Assembly (NCBI RefSeq): GCF_022899935.1 | Contig: NZ_JALJCJ010000005.1 | Span: forward strand, 186,001-250,000 | DNA length: 64,000 nt | Source of the DNA: Shinella curvata | GTDB lineage: Bacteria > Pseudomonadota > Alphaproteobacteria > Rhizobiales > Rhizobiaceae | Direction of reading: 5' to 3' | In this document: in pieces, positions 28,048 to 35,995 of the stretch | Numbering within the stretch: position 1 is the first letter of the stretch | How the letters are laid out: each line of letters begins with the position of its first letter | Position numbers and translations under genes: made by a program | Notes under the pieces: model-generated | Told to the model about the DNA's origin: nothing | What the model saw: only the letters and a program-made list of their open reading frames with translations | Database searches by the model: none

Positions 28048-28072
28048 GGCCGGAAACCTCGTCTTTCCGGCC
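28048..28072 (-). terminator. hairpin downstream of LuxR-type gene
   Basis: GGCCGGAAA at 28048-28056 and TTTCCGGCC at 28064-28072 are perfect 9-base inverted arms with a 7-base loop, in the gap between the LuxR-type gene stop (28130) and the mnmA start (27909). The T run after it on the minus strand is weak (TTCTCTT). Confidence 0.5.
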
Positions 28073-28129
28073 ACGCAGGAGATTGCCCTTCCGGTCCGCG
28101 GGAGGGGCAGATCACAGCGTAAAGGAAAA

Positions 28130-28879
28130 TCAGATGAGACGCAGGCGCAGCGCGATCGCGATCGCCTGCATGCGATTGACCGCCTGCAGCTTACGGGTCG
28201 CGCTCTTGAAGTAGCTGCTGACCGTATAGACCGAGATGCCGAGGATGATGGCGATCTCGTCGCTGCTCTTGCCAGCCGCCGCCCAGCGCAGGCACTCGAC
28301 CTCGCGGCTCGAGAGCTTTTCCCGGCCGGCAGTGGCTGCGACAAAGGTCTTTTCGAGGCATTCGAACAGTTGCAACGCTGTAAAATGCAGTTCCGTCAGC
28401 TCGGCGCGGGCAAGCGGAGCACGCGTACCGGAAAACACCATCAGATAGGGATCACCGGTCGTGGAATGCAGAAGGAAGGCGGTAGATGATGTCAGGCCGT
28501 GGCTCTCGGCCAGCGCGATTGCGCTTCCGGCCTGGGTGTTTTCCCAGTCAGAGGGCGCCAGAAGCGTGTTGTCCCCCTGGATGGGCAGCTTGGTCATGCC
28601 GGCTTCGATAGCGAGCCGGCTGATATGGAACAGCGCCATCGCATCATATTTGCGCACGAGATCGGCCGGCCAGTTGCTGACGAGCAGACGCTCGGCAAAC
28701 CGCTGCTGCTCGTTGGCCGGAAAGCGCGAGACCAAAAAGTGGCTGAACCGGAAGTGGTTTGCGCACTGGCGCATCAGGTGCAGCACTTCGTATTCGGTCT
28801 GCACGGCCTCCAAATTCGCCGTGGACAAGAATTCGGGCGACCAGCCCTGCTGCAGCAGCATGTTGTCTGGATCTCTCAT
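28130..28879 (-). CDS. LuxR family transcriptional regulator
   Basis: A regulator of about 249 residues with an N-terminal domain resembling autoinducer-binding domains ([36 protein letters not shown]) and a C-terminal LuxR helix-turn-helix ([47 protein letters not shown]). No acyl-homoserine-lactone synthase gene is nearby, and the key lactone-contact residues cannot be confirmed by eye, so it may be an orphan regulator. The ATG at 28879 ([11 protein letters not shown]) is chosen because the residues before it look non-coding; the frame opens at 28924. It is divergent from sciP. Confidence 0.82.
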   Translation of the reverse strand: MRDPDNMLLQQGWSPEFLSTANLEAVQTEYEVLHLMRQCANHFRFSHFLVSRFPANEQQRFAERLLVSNWPADLVRKYDAMALFHISRLAIEAGMTKLPIQGDNTLLAPSDWENTQAGSAIALAESHGLTSSTAFLLHSTTGDPYLMVFSGTRAPLARAELTELHFTALQLFECLEKTFVAATAGREKLSSREVECLRWAAAGKSSDEIAIILGISVYTVSSYFKSATRKLQAVNRMQAIAIALRLRLI

Positions 28880-29316
28880 TTTCCGTTTCCAACAGCCGGC
28901 GCGCCGCGCCGGGCTCGTGTGCATTCTCGGTCCGGAAAATCTTGGAGCATCCCTGATGCGGCAGCGTCAAAAAACGCCACAGCCGCCGTGTTCCCCAAGG
29001 GAAACAGCGCGCGGAAGGAATTCATGTGGATGCTTCCAGGGAGCTCCGGTGGCATCGACACGATACCGCCCCCTTAAATTTGGGGGCGTATTAGCAGTAT
29101 TTGAATAAAATGGAAATGAAATATTTGCATGGCTCCCATGCGGTGACCGCGAACGAGCCTTTTGCCCAACGTAGCGGAAACCAATGCTTTGCGAGGCGAG
29201 CGCCAAGTGCGAAGCCGCTCAAAAGATTAGAAAATTGTTAGTGTGCGCTTAGGCAAATCTTAAATGTGGCGGGCTAGAGTTCCCGCATATGGTCTTGAGT
29301 TTATGTAGAGAGTCCA
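28880..29316. other. gene-free region upstream of sciP
   Basis: This 437-base divergent region has no supported gene. It becomes AT-rich from about 29080 onward. Near the sciP start it contains GCGGG/CCCGC inverted arms (about 29270-29288), a TTAA element around 29260 and a GAGTC (GANTC methylation) site a few bases before the sciP ATG, all consistent with a CtrA/CcrM-influenced promoter, though no -10/-35 pair is clear. Confidence 0.4.
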
Positions 29317-29592
29317 ATGACCGAACTGATACGACCCCGCGTTAAATACGTCATCGGCCCCGATGGCAGCCCACTGACGATCGCCGATTTGCCGCCAGCC
29401 GACACGCGGCGCTGGGTGATTCGGCGGAAGGCAGAAGTCGTCGCCGCCGTGCGTGGCGGGCTTTTGAGCCTCGAAGAAGCCTGTGAACGCTATACGCTGA
29501 CGGTCGAAGAATTCCTGTCCTGGCAGTCCTCCATCAACGATCATGGCCTTGCCGGTCTGCGCACCACGCGCATCCAGCAGTATCGCCACTAG
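29317..29592 (+). CDS. sciP: CtrA inhibitor SciP (DUF1153)
   Basis: A 91-residue DUF1153 helix-turn-helix protein, the length and pattern of SciP: VKYVIGPDGSPLTIADLPP, TRRWVIRRKAEVVAAVRGG and LSLEEACERYTLTVEEFLSW. In Caulobacter, SciP binds DNA and the CtrA response regulator and blocks CtrA-dependent transcription in early cell-cycle stages; that work is the basis for the name here. The gene lies 1.9 kb from ctrA on the same strand, with fliJ between, so the regulator and its inhibitor are physically linked. A GAGTC site lies directly before the ATG. A strong terminator follows at 29614. Confidence 0.9.
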   Translation: MTELIRPRVKYVIGPDGSPLTIADLPPADTRRWVIRRKAEVVAAVRGGLLSLEEACERYTLTVEEFLSWQSSINDHGLAGLRTTRIQQYRH

Positions 29593-29613
29593 ACCCATTC
29601 TGGATCAAGACCC

Positions 29614-29644
29614 CAGCGGCCGCGTTTGACGCGGCCGCTGTTTT
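29614..29644 (+). terminator. rho-independent terminator of sciP
   Basis: CAGCGGCCGCG at 29614-29624 pairs perfectly with CGCGGCCGCTG at 29630-29640 around TTTGA, followed by TTTTATT. It begins 21 bases after the sciP stop. Confidence 0.88.
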
Positions 29645-29659
29645 ATTGCGCCCTGCGGC

Positions 29660-30148
29660 TCAATGCGGCCTGAGCTTCATCTGCAGAAGGCCCGTCATGA
29701 TCGCCGACGCCGCATAGAACCACAGGCCGGGCTGCGTGAAGGCGGAGGCCATGCCGCTCGTCTTGGCGGCAACGATGACCAGCGCCACCAGCATCACATC
29801 CATCATCGACCATTTTCCGAGCACCGGCAGCAGCCGGGAAAGCCAGCTTGCCTTGCCGCCATTTGTCTGCACGGCGGCCGTCGCCTCCAGCGCCATGCCG
29901 AAAAGCTTGACGATCGGAAAGACGATGGAAAACAACGCAACAAGTGCGGCCAGTCCGCCGCTCCCCTGCCCCCAGAGCGAGACGACGATGTCGATCAGCG
30001 ACGGTGCCTCATCGAAGAAATAGAGCTTTTCGAAACGGACAAGCGGCAAAACCAGGCCGAAGGCGAGGCAAAGGCTGGAAAGAACCAGAAGGGCGGGAAC
30101 GACGAGGATCATGAAAGGCTTCGCGTTTGAGTTCGCCCTGCATAGCAT
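29660..30148 (-). CDS. PqiA-domain (paraquat-inducible protein A family) membrane protein
   Basis: A small inner-membrane protein of about 162 residues with four hydrophobic segments: an N-terminal one (FMILVVPALLVLSSLCLAFG), then GGLAALVALFSIVFPIVKLF, WSMMDVMLVALVIVAAK and the last near GLWFYAASAIMTGLL. The pattern FPIVKLFGM plus LGKWSMMDVMLVALVI is characteristic of PqiA domains. It has only one such domain, where full PqiA proteins have two, and no MlaD-type partner gene lies nearby. ATG 30148 is chosen; ATG 30112 is possible and upstream residues look non-coding. Related proteins act in envelope lipid transport; the function here is unknown. Confidence 0.78.
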   Translation of the reverse strand: MLCRANSNAKPFMILVVPALLVLSSLCLAFGLVLPLVRFEKLYFFDEAPSLIDIVVSLWGQGSGGLAALVALFSIVFPIVKLFGMALEATAAVQTNGGKASWLSRLLPVLGKWSMMDVMLVALVIVAAKTSGMASAFTQPGLWFYAASAIMTGLLQMKLRPH

Positions 30149-30251
30149 CCGTTTCGTTCCGATGCAGCACGGACTGTTCACATCCTCATGACTTGCCGGA
30201 GCGGACCGAACGGGAAAGGATGGCGCTAACACCATCAGCAAGGAGCAGACC

Positions 30252-30533
30252 ATGGATATCCGCCACGAAGACAACGGCTCGAAAGGCCGCTATTCCGTCA
30301 TCGTCGAAGGCCACGAGGCGGAAGTGACCTATTCGCGCGCCTCCTCGAAGCTCATCATCGTCGACCATACCGGCGTGCCGGATGCACTGCGTGGCAAGGG
30401 CGTCGGCCAGGCGCTGGCGGCCCATGCGGTGGAGGAGGCACGCAAGGGCGGCTGGAAGATCATGCCGCTCTGCCCGTTCTTCAAGGCGCAGGCGTTGCGC
30501 CACACGGACTGGGCCGACGTCGTCAACCTTTGA
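30252..30533 (+). CDS. GNAT-like N-acetyltransferase (YjdJ type)
   Basis: A 93-residue protein of the short GCN5-related family. It keeps the acetyl-CoA-binding pattern RGKGVGQALAAHAVEEARKGGW and the following MPLCPFFKAQALRHTDWADV typical of YjdJ-type proteins, and it lacks the N-terminal strand of longer GNATs. The ATG at 30252 has GGAGC upstream. It is divergent from the PqiA-domain gene. The substrate is unknown. Confidence 0.82.
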   Translation: MDIRHEDNGSKGRYSVIVEGHEAEVTYSRASSKLIIVDHTGVPDALRGKGVGQALAAHAVEEARKGGWKIMPLCPFFKAQALRHTDWADVVNL

Positions 30534-30543
30534 AATTCTCCGC

Positions 30544-30599
30544 AAAAAAACGCGAAGAGCCCTCGTGAGCGGTCTTGCGGCCGCTCGCGAGGGTTCTTC
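30544..30599 (-). terminator. long hairpin terminator of fliJ
   Basis: A 19-base arm at 30554-30572 pairs with 30581-30599 (17 of 19 exact, the others G-T) around an 8-base loop. On the minus strand it is followed by seven T residues (30544-30550), so it terminates fliJ; it also lies 20 bases after the convergent GNAT gene stop and may act both ways. Confidence 0.85.
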
Positions 30600-30614
30600 A
30601 GAACCGAAACGACG

Positions 30615-30965
30615 TCAGGCGCGAAGCCGGACCGCGTTGTCGCGCTCTTCCAGCGCAGAAGCCTTGGCGAACTCCGCCTCGGCCTCTTCCAGCGCCAGCT
30701 CCGCAGCATCCTGCTGAACCTTCAGTTCCCTGATGGAGACCTGCAGGTTGTCGGAGCGCTGCCGCGCCGCCTTGGCAAAGGTGGGGTAAGCGAAGTGACT
30801 GGGATCGGTAATCCCGGATTTCTTCTCTTCGATGGCGATCTGGCTCTCCAGCTCCTTCGACATCCGTTCGAATTCGGACATCATGAGCTGCAACTGAGAC
30901 AGCTGCCTTCTTTTGTCTTTCACCTGAAATTCCTTCAGGCGAACTAGGCTCTCACGCGACTTCAT
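30615..30965 (-). CDS. fliJ: flagellar export protein FliJ
   Basis: A 116-residue, highly charged coiled-coil protein that fits FliJ, the general chaperone of the flagellar type III export gate: MKSRESLVRLKEFQVKDKRR at the start, then two long helices rich in Glu, Gln and Lys (LQLMMSEFERMSKELESQI; LQVSIRELKVQQDAAELAL). FliJ is short and poorly conserved, so the name rests on size, the N-terminal pattern and position. GGGAG precedes the ATG at 30965. It is divergent from ctrA and shares the long AT-rich control region with it, which would tie flagellar export to the cell-cycle regulator. Confidence 0.75.
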   Translation of the reverse strand: MKSRESLVRLKEFQVKDKRRQLSQLQLMMSEFERMSKELESQIAIEEKKSGITDPSHFAYPTFAKAARQRSDNLQVSIRELKVQQDAAELALEEAEAEFAKASALEERDNAVRLRA

Positions 30966-31494
30966 ACGCAATACTCCCGTGGATAGCGAGACCCCGGCAT
31001 AAAGGCTGGCGCCCGCCGAACACATTGGCGAACGCTTAACCCGGCATTCCAAATCAGTGCCAAAAAGCGGTTCTCACCGCCTATTGAAACCGGCATTTCC
31101 ACCCGAAGCCCGACAAAACACGTCGAGCGTTAAAAAAAACCTAGCGAGAATTAATGAATCCCTACCGCTGGTAACCTTTCGTTTACGGGCATCGTTAATC
31201 ATAGGTTCGATGATTTAAGGCTCAGTAAATGCGGTTCGCAAAAAACAGGGTGGTCCGCATTGATGAGTCTAAAGAGTCGGTTAGCGGTGTTTCTTAACGA
31301 GAAAAATTAAGAGACACATTTCTGATTCACATTAAAAATCAGGAGTCTGCCCAAAATAATTAACAGATCGATACACCTTGCCAAAGTGAATCAGGATTTG
31401 TTAACCATTTCGTGGCAGCCTCCAAATCAGGCAACGACTGGATCCGTATCGCGTAGGGGGCCAGGTACCTTGAGCGGCGGAAAAGGGGACAGAT
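30966..31494. promoter_or_regulatory. ctrA/fliJ control region with clustered GANTC and TTAA elements
   Basis: The 529-base gap between fliJ and ctrA has no gene. It holds six GANTC sites, the target of the CcrM cell-cycle methyltransferase: 31156-31160, 31265-31269, 31274-31278, 31324-31328, 31343-31347 and 31388-31392. It also has many TTAA half-sites of the CtrA motif (31130, 31151, 31195, 31215, 31294, 31307, 31332, 31360, 31401), the last reading TTAACCAT. No exact TTAA-N7-TTAA pair was found. In related bacteria ctrA has several promoters controlled by CtrA itself and by GANTC methylation; this layout fits that. Confidence 0.7.
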
Positions 31495-32193
31495 ATGCGG
31501 GTTCTACTCATTGAGGACGACAGCGCGACAGCGCAGAGCATCGAGCTGATGCTGAAGTCCGAAAGTTTTAATGTGTATACCACCGACCTCGGCGAGGAAG
31601 GTGTCGATCTGGGCAAGTTGTATGATTACGATATCATCCTGCTCGATCTCAATCTGCCCGACATGTCGGGTTATGAAGTTCTGCGCACGCTGCGCCTGTC
31701 CAAGGTCAAGACGCCGATCCTGATCCTTTCCGGCATGGCCGGTATCGAGGACAAGGTGCGCGGCCTCGGTTTCGGTGCCGACGACTACATGACGAAGCCG
31801 TTCCACAAGGACGAACTCGTCGCCCGCATTCATGCCATCGTGCGCCGCTCCAAGGGTCACGCACAGTCGGTCATTTCGACGGGCGAGCTCATCGTCAACC
31901 TCGACGCCAAGACCGTCGAAGTCGGCGGCCAGCGCGTGCACCTGACGGGCAAGGAATACCAGATGCTCGAGCTGCTCTCGCTGCGCAAGGGCACGACGCT
32001 CACCAAGGAAATGTTCCTCAACCACCTCTATGGCGGCATGGACGAGCCGGAACTGAAGATCATCGACGTCTTCATCTGCAAGCTGCGCAAGAAGCTCGCA
32101 AACGCCGCCGGCGGCGCCAACTACATCGAGACGGTCTGGGGCCGCGGCTACGTGCTGCGCGAGCCCGATGGCGACTACGCCGAAAGCGCGTAA
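31495..32193 (+). CDS. ctrA: cell cycle response regulator CtrA
   Basis: A 232-residue OmpR-class response regulator with the sequence of rhizobial CtrA: receiver domain with the acidic pair IEDD, phosphoacceptor Asp51 ([13 protein letters not shown]), lysine in [13 protein letters not shown], and a winged-helix DNA-binding domain ([48 protein letters not shown]). CtrA controls chromosome replication, division and flagellar genes in alphaproteobacteria and is phosphorylated through CckA and ChpT. The chpT gene is 600 bases downstream and sciP is 1.9 kb upstream. The ATG at 31495 matches the family start; a terminator follows at 32222. Confidence 0.97.
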   Translation: MRVLLIEDDSATAQSIELMLKSESFNVYTTDLGEEGVDLGKLYDYDIILLDLNLPDMSGYEVLRTLRLSKVKTPILILSGMAGIEDKVRGLGFGADDYMTKPFHKDELVARIHAIVRRSKGHAQSVISTGELIVNLDAKTVEVGGQRVHLTGKEYQMLELLSLRKGTTLTKEMFLNHLYGGMDEPELKIIDVFICKLRKKLANAAGGANYIETVWGRGYVLREPDGDYAESA

Positions 32194-32221
32194 TCACACC
32201 CCTCCCCCGCTCAAGACTTCG

Positions 32222-32247
32222 ACCCGCCGCTTGCCGGCGGGTTTTTC
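32222..32247 (+). terminator. rho-independent terminator of ctrA
   Basis: ACCCGCCG at 32222-32229 pairs with CGGCGGGT at 32235-32242 around CTTGC and runs into TTTTTCTTT. It starts 29 bases after the ctrA stop. Confidence 0.88.
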
Positions 32248-32284
32248 TTTGTCCGGATCCGGATGAAAGGCATGCCGGAAATGC

Positions 32285-32317
32285 AAAACGCGGCCAGCTC
32301 CTTCGAGCGGCCGCGTT
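32285..32317 (-). terminator. terminator of the receiver-protein gene
   Basis: AACGCGGCC at 32287-32295 pairs with GGCCGCGTT at 32309-32317; the inner GCTC/GAGC extends the stem with one bulged base. On the minus strand it is followed by TTTTGC. It lies 27 bases after the stop of the leftward receiver gene. Confidence 0.8.
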
Positions 32318-32343
32318 CGAGAACGGTATAGATCGGGCGCCGC

Positions 32344-32706
32344 TTACGCGGCGATCGAGAGATTGCTGAAGACCTGGGTCAGGATCTTGCGGTCGAACGG
32401 CTTCAGGAGGAAATCATCCGCGCCGGCACGCTTGCCCATCATCATCTTCTTCAAGTCCGCCTCGACGACGCAATAGAAGATGCGGACCGACTTGCCCTGC
32501 GGCAGGTTGCGGATGTTGCCGATCAACTCGAGCGCACCATCCATCGTGGCATCGACGATCAGGATGTTGGGAAGCTCCGCCTCGCAGCGCACCAGCGCCT
32601 CGAGCGAACTCGACGCTTCCAGCACGAGGAAATTGAAGCCGGAAAGAATACGTTTGCCGACCTTCCGGACGACATCGGAACCGTCGGCGATCATCAACCG
32701 CTGCAT
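32344..32706 (-). CDS. single-domain response regulator, atypical receiver
   Basis: A 120-residue CheY-like protein made of one receiver domain only. It keeps the probable phosphoacceptor Asp52 (ILIVDATMDG) and the conserved Lys102 (FLLKPFD), but the N-terminal acidic pair is reduced to ADGSD (Asp8-Gly9), and the usual Thr/Ser of strand 4 is replaced in the IFYCVV stretch. Metal binding and phosphoryl switching may therefore be weakened. AAGGAG lies 7 bases before the ATG at 32706. It lies between ctrA and chpT, on the chpT strand and downstream of it, so a link with the CckA-ChpT-CtrA relay is possible but only inferred. It does not match CpdR or DivK. Confidence 0.8.
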   Translation of the reverse strand: MQRLMIADGSDVVRKVGKRILSGFNFLVLEASSSLEALVRCEAELPNILIVDATMDGALELIGNIRNLPQGKSVRIFYCVVEADLKKMMMGKRAGADDFLLKPFDRKILTQVFSNLSIAA

Positions 32707-32819
32707 TAGATGCTCCTTGGTCTCCCGCCCGTTAAGCGGGAACAGCACAGAAAGCGACAGTACCGATCACTGGCAAACAAAGCGTTAGCGGCCATGGTTA
32801 ATGCCAGGCCGCCTTTGCA

Positions 32820-33473
32820 TCATTCGGAGGGTGTCACCAGGCGTGCGCTGAAGACGATCTCTTCCGGGCTGACGGCAACATCGAGTTCCATGCCGGCTTC
32901 ATCGGCGAGCAGCACCGTGTAGTAGGGCTGGATCGAGTGGGCATCCACGGATTCTTCTGGTGTACCGGACAGGATTTCCGTGAATTTCGGCGGCACGCGC
33001 AGCATGCGGCCCTTCACGGCGAGCTTGAAGACCGCGTCGAATTCCGGGTTTTCCAGCGTCACGTCGATCGAACCGCCACGCGGAATGGCGCCATAGGCGA
33101 CGAGGAAGAGGTTGAGCAGCAGCTTGACCCGGTTCTTCGGGATAATGGCGCGCGGGCCGCTCCAGGTGATCTCGGTCTTCTTTTCGGCGGCGGCGAAATC
33201 GCGCGCGGCCTTTTCCGCCTCGCCCGTATCGATCGACGCACCGACCGAACCGGAAGCGCCAAAAGCAAGGCGTGCGAATTTGAGACGCACGGAGGCGTTC
33301 AACGCGCTGGTACGGATGAGGTCCATCGCCTCGGCATCGGCACCGCCTTCATCGAGCAGTTCGAGACCATTGTTGATCGCGCCGACCGGCGAGATGACGT
33401 CATGGCAGACGCGGCTGCACAGAAGCGCTGCCAGATCGGGACCTGTCAGCGTGAGGTTCGGATTTTTCGCCAT
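32820..33473 (-). CDS. chpT: histidine phosphotransferase ChpT
   Basis: A 217-residue protein matching ChpT, the dimeric phosphotransferase that passes phosphate from the hybrid kinase CckA to CtrA and CpdR. The phosphorylated histidine is His24 in LLCSRVCHDVISPVGAINNG, with the helix-hairpin DHp region after it (LIRTSALNASVRLKFARLAFG). The C-terminal part is the degenerate Bergerat-like fold (IIPKNRVKLLLNLFLVAYGAIPRGG) lacking ATP motifs, as known for ChpT. It lies near ctrA with a small receiver gene between them. The ATG at 33473 matches the family start. Confidence 0.9.
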   Translation of the reverse strand: MAKNPNLTLTGPDLAALLCSRVCHDVISPVGAINNGLELLDEGGADAEAMDLIRTSALNASVRLKFARLAFGASGSVGASIDTGEAEKAARDFAAAEKKTEITWSGPRAIIPKNRVKLLLNLFLVAYGAIPRGGSIDVTLENPEFDAVFKLAVKGRMLRVPPKFTEILSGTPEESVDAHSIQPYYTVLLADEAGMELDVAVSPEEIVFSARLVTPSE

Positions 33474-33693
33474 AAATTTCTCCTGGATCCACGCATTCTT
33501 TCATCGCGGGACACCTTGTGAAGGGCGCACGCGGGACCATTCCGCGCGACGCATAGCACGCCATGATTGCGCGAGGCGTGCTCGTTTTGAAGACAGCCAT
33601 AATGACACCACATTTGGTAAACCGATTGTTAAGACCATCAGATCAAATTGCAGCATGGAACGGGGCCGAGACATCAAGGAAGGCAAACGGGAC

Positions 33694-34272
33694 ATGACTG
33701 TTACAAATCTGGTCACGGCGGCATTCAGGCTCGCACTTGCGGCCTTTGCGACGTTGCTCCTCGCCCTGCCGGCGCAGGCACAACAGTCCAACCAGTATTC
33801 GATGCAGGAAATCGTCGATGCCGGTCATGGTTTCTTCGGCTCCACATCGGGTGGCCTTGCCAAGGTTGTCGAGCGCGCCTTCGAATCCTACGGCCTGCCG
33901 AACGGCTACATTCTCGGCCAGGAAGGTTCCGGCGCTTTCGTCGCGGGCCTGACCTATGGCGAAGGTACGCTCAACACCAAGAATGCCGGTCAGCACCCCG
34001 TCTTCTGGCAGGGCCCTTCGCTCGGCCTCGACTGGGGCGGCCAGGGCAGCCGCACGATGATGCTCGTCTACAACCTGCCCGATGTGAACGCCCTCTACGA
34101 TCGTTTCGGCGGCGTCTCCGGTTCGGCCTACGTGATCGCCGGCGTCGGCATGCAGGTGAACGTCAACCGGGATATGGTCCTCGTGCCGATCCGCACCGGC
34201 GTCGGCGCCCGTCTCGGCATCAATGCGGGCTATCTCAAGCTCACCCGCCAGCCGACTTGGAACCCCTTCTGA
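33694..34272 (+). CDS. eipA: EipA-like envelope integrity protein (DUF1134)
   Basis: A 192-residue secreted DUF1134 protein. A signal peptide (LALAAFATLLLALPAQA-QQ) is followed by the conserved domain: SMQEIVDAGHGFFGSTSGGLAKVVE (in pieces), YILGQEGSGAFVAGLTYGEG, VFWQGPSLGLDWGGQGSR and GVGMQVNVNRDMVLVPIRTGVGARLG. The Brucella homologue EipA is a periplasmic protein needed for envelope integrity and is under CtrA control in that genus; that is the basis of the name. Here it lies beside chpT, divergently. AAGGAAGG lies upstream of the ATG at 33694; ATG 33655 lacks a ribosome site. Confidence 0.85.
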   Translation: MTVTNLVTAAFRLALAAFATLLLALPAQAQQSNQYSMQEIVDAGHGFFGSTSGGLAKVVERAFESYGLPNGYILGQEGSGAFVAGLTYGEGTLNTKNAGQHPVFWQGPSLGLDWGGQGSRTMMLVYNLPDVNALYDRFGGVSGSAYVIAGVGMQVNVNRDMVLVPIRTGVGARLGINAGYLKLTRQPTWNPF

Positions 34273-34442
34273 TAAATTCCTTCCGAATGAACCTGGCCGC
34301 TTGACCGTCTGGTTAACCGAGAGTTGATTTCGCGGGAGCGACCCCTCCCGCAAATCCGGGCAAGTCGCTATAGTGCCCTTGCCCGACATCCCGTTTGGAC
34401 CCGCCGCGTTGGATTGGGACCCGTTTTGAAGCGAGTTGATCC

Positions 34443-35588
34443 GTGATCGAGTATGCCCTCCTCTTCGCGCTTGGCTTCCTCGCCGCCACGCTGACCGGAC
34501 TGCTCATCGCGCCGGCGATCCAGAAACGCGTCGTCAAGTTCACTGAAGCCCGCATGAAGGCCACCATGCCGCTCAGCCCGCAGGAAGTGCGTGCGCAGAA
34601 GGACATGGCCCGCGCCGCCTTTGCCGCCGAAAATGCCAGGCTTTCCCAGAGCGTGCGCCGCGAGCGTGAAAAGCACACGCAACAGATGGTGCGCAACGAA
34701 AAGCTCCTTGCGCAAGCTGCCGCCATCGGCACGGAAAACGCCGAACTGCATGCGCAGATCGCCGACATGAACATCGAGGCCGGTGACATGCGCTCGGCTT
34801 TCCGGCGCGAGGAGATGAGGGGCGAGCAATTGAAGACGGCGCTTGCCAGCGCCGACCGCGAGGTGCGCAGCCGCCTCACCGAGATCGATAAGCTCAACAT
34901 GACCATCACCCATCTCCAGTCCGATATCGACGCGATGAAGCTCGATATCGCGACGCAGGAGACCACGATGGAGAACCTGAAGAGCCGCATCGGCAATCTC
35001 AAGGACGAGCGCGACAAGGCGCGGGACGACCTGAAGAGCGCAAGCGAAAAGGCAAAATCGCTGGAACTGCGCCTCACCCGCGAAGAGGGCCGCGTGCGCC
35101 AGCTCGAGACGCGGCTGACGCGGGAACTTGCCGGTGCTGCCGACAAGGACAATGCAATCGAACGGCGCATCGCGGAAATCAGCCGCCTGCGCGACAAGGT
35201 GAAGACGTTGAGCGCCGAAAACAAAGAAGCCGTCAAAGCTGCGCGCACGAATGGCATTGCCCGCGCCCTGGCACCTGGCAAGCTGGCCCCGCGTCGCACC
35301 GAAAAACTGGTGCCGCCCATCGACATCGTCGCGCTGGAAGAAGACGTCCGAAACCAGGGAACCGCTCTCTCCGAACGGCTGCTTGCCGCCAAGACCGGCG
35401 ACAACGACACGGCACTGCGCGAGGAGATGGCCGATCTCGCCAGCAAGATGATCGTACTGACCGCCGCGCGCGAGGGCGCGAGCTCACCGGTACACGAGCT
35501 CATCGCAACGCTTGATCCTTCCCTCGACGGCGACGAACGCAGCCTGGCCCAGCGCGTGCGTGAACAGATCGGTCGCGACGAGGCCTGA
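34443..35588 (+). CDS. membrane-anchored coiled-coil protein, unknown function
   Basis: A 381-residue protein I do not recognise by name. One membrane helix lies at residues about 2-26 (ALLFALGFLAATLTGLLIAP), then a long charged coiled coil from about 50 to 280 with repeated leucine/arginine heptads (RREREKHTQQMVRNEKLLAQ; MENLKSRIGNLKDERDKARD; LRLTREEGRVRQLETRL). The C-terminal 100 residues are less regular (PPIDIVALEEDVRNQGTALSE, LATLDPSLDGD-type end). The start is GTG at 34443. A small secreted protein gene follows 17 bases later on the same strand. The shape, an inner-membrane anchor with a cytoplasmic coiled coil, suggests a structural or scaffold role, which is inference. Confidence 0.78.
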   Translation: MIEYALLFALGFLAATLTGLLIAPAIQKRVVKFTEARMKATMPLSPQEVRAQKDMARAAFAAENARLSQSVRREREKHTQQMVRNEKLLAQAAAIGTENAELHAQIADMNIEAGDMRSAFRREEMRGEQLKTALASADREVRSRLTEIDKLNMTITHLQSDIDAMKLDIATQETTMENLKSRIGNLKDERDKARDDLKSASEKAKSLELRLTREEGRVRQLETRLTRELAGAADKDNAIERRIAEISRLRDKVKTLSAENKEAVKAARTNGIARALAPGKLAPRRTEKLVPPIDIVALEEDVRNQGTALSERLLAAKTGDNDTALREEMADLASKMIVLTAAREGASSPVHELIATLDPSLDGDERSLAQRVREQIGRDEA

Positions 35589-35605
35589 CCCCGAAGGAGC
35601 GCGGC

Positions 35606-35989
35606 ATGAAGGCAGCCATCATCGCACTCGCACTCAGCCTCACCGGTGCCAACGCACCGTCTCCGAAACAGGAAGCCACGCTCGCCGGCCAATATTGCGG
35701 CCGGCTGTGGAGCAACGGCGCCCTCGTCCAGACCATCACCGAATTGAAGACGGAAAGCGACGGCCGACTGACCGGCACCTACCGGTTCGCCGATGTCGGC
35801 ACGATGACCTCGGGCACCCTCGACGAACCCGTCCCCATCGCCGGTCTCGACCATACGCTGGACTGGCACGACAAATACGGCAGCGGCAAGCTGATCCTCA
35901 CCTTCAAGCCCGACTACAGCGGCTTTACCGGAAAGTGGCGGGATCAGTCCGGTTCCCCGAACGAATTGTGGGATGGCGTGCGCTGCTGA
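35606..35989 (+). CDS. small secreted protein, unknown function
   Basis: A 127-residue protein with a short signal peptide (AIIALALSLTGANA) and a mature part of about 112 residues that looks like a small beta-sandwich: repeated Gly-Thr and aromatic positions (LAGQYCGRLWSNGALVQTI, GRLTGTYRFADVGTMTSGTL, KLILTFKPDYSGFTGKW). The two cysteines, in QYCGRL and at the last residue (GVRC), could form a disulphide. It follows the coiled-coil gene by 17 bases and is probably co-transcribed. GAAGGAG lies ahead of the ATG. No function is assigned. Confidence 0.75.
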   Translation: MKAAIIALALSLTGANAPSPKQEATLAGQYCGRLWSNGALVQTITELKTESDGRLTGTYRFADVGTMTSGTLDEPVPIAGLDHTLDWHDKYGSGKLILTFKPDYSGFTGKWRDQSGSPNELWDGVRC

Positions 35990-35995
35990 GCAACG

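Noticed and set aside
31294-31310. TTAA-N9-TTAA as a CtrA box upstream of ctrA
   Set aside because: The known CtrA site has a 7-base spacer. With 9 bases this is only noted as two half-sites.
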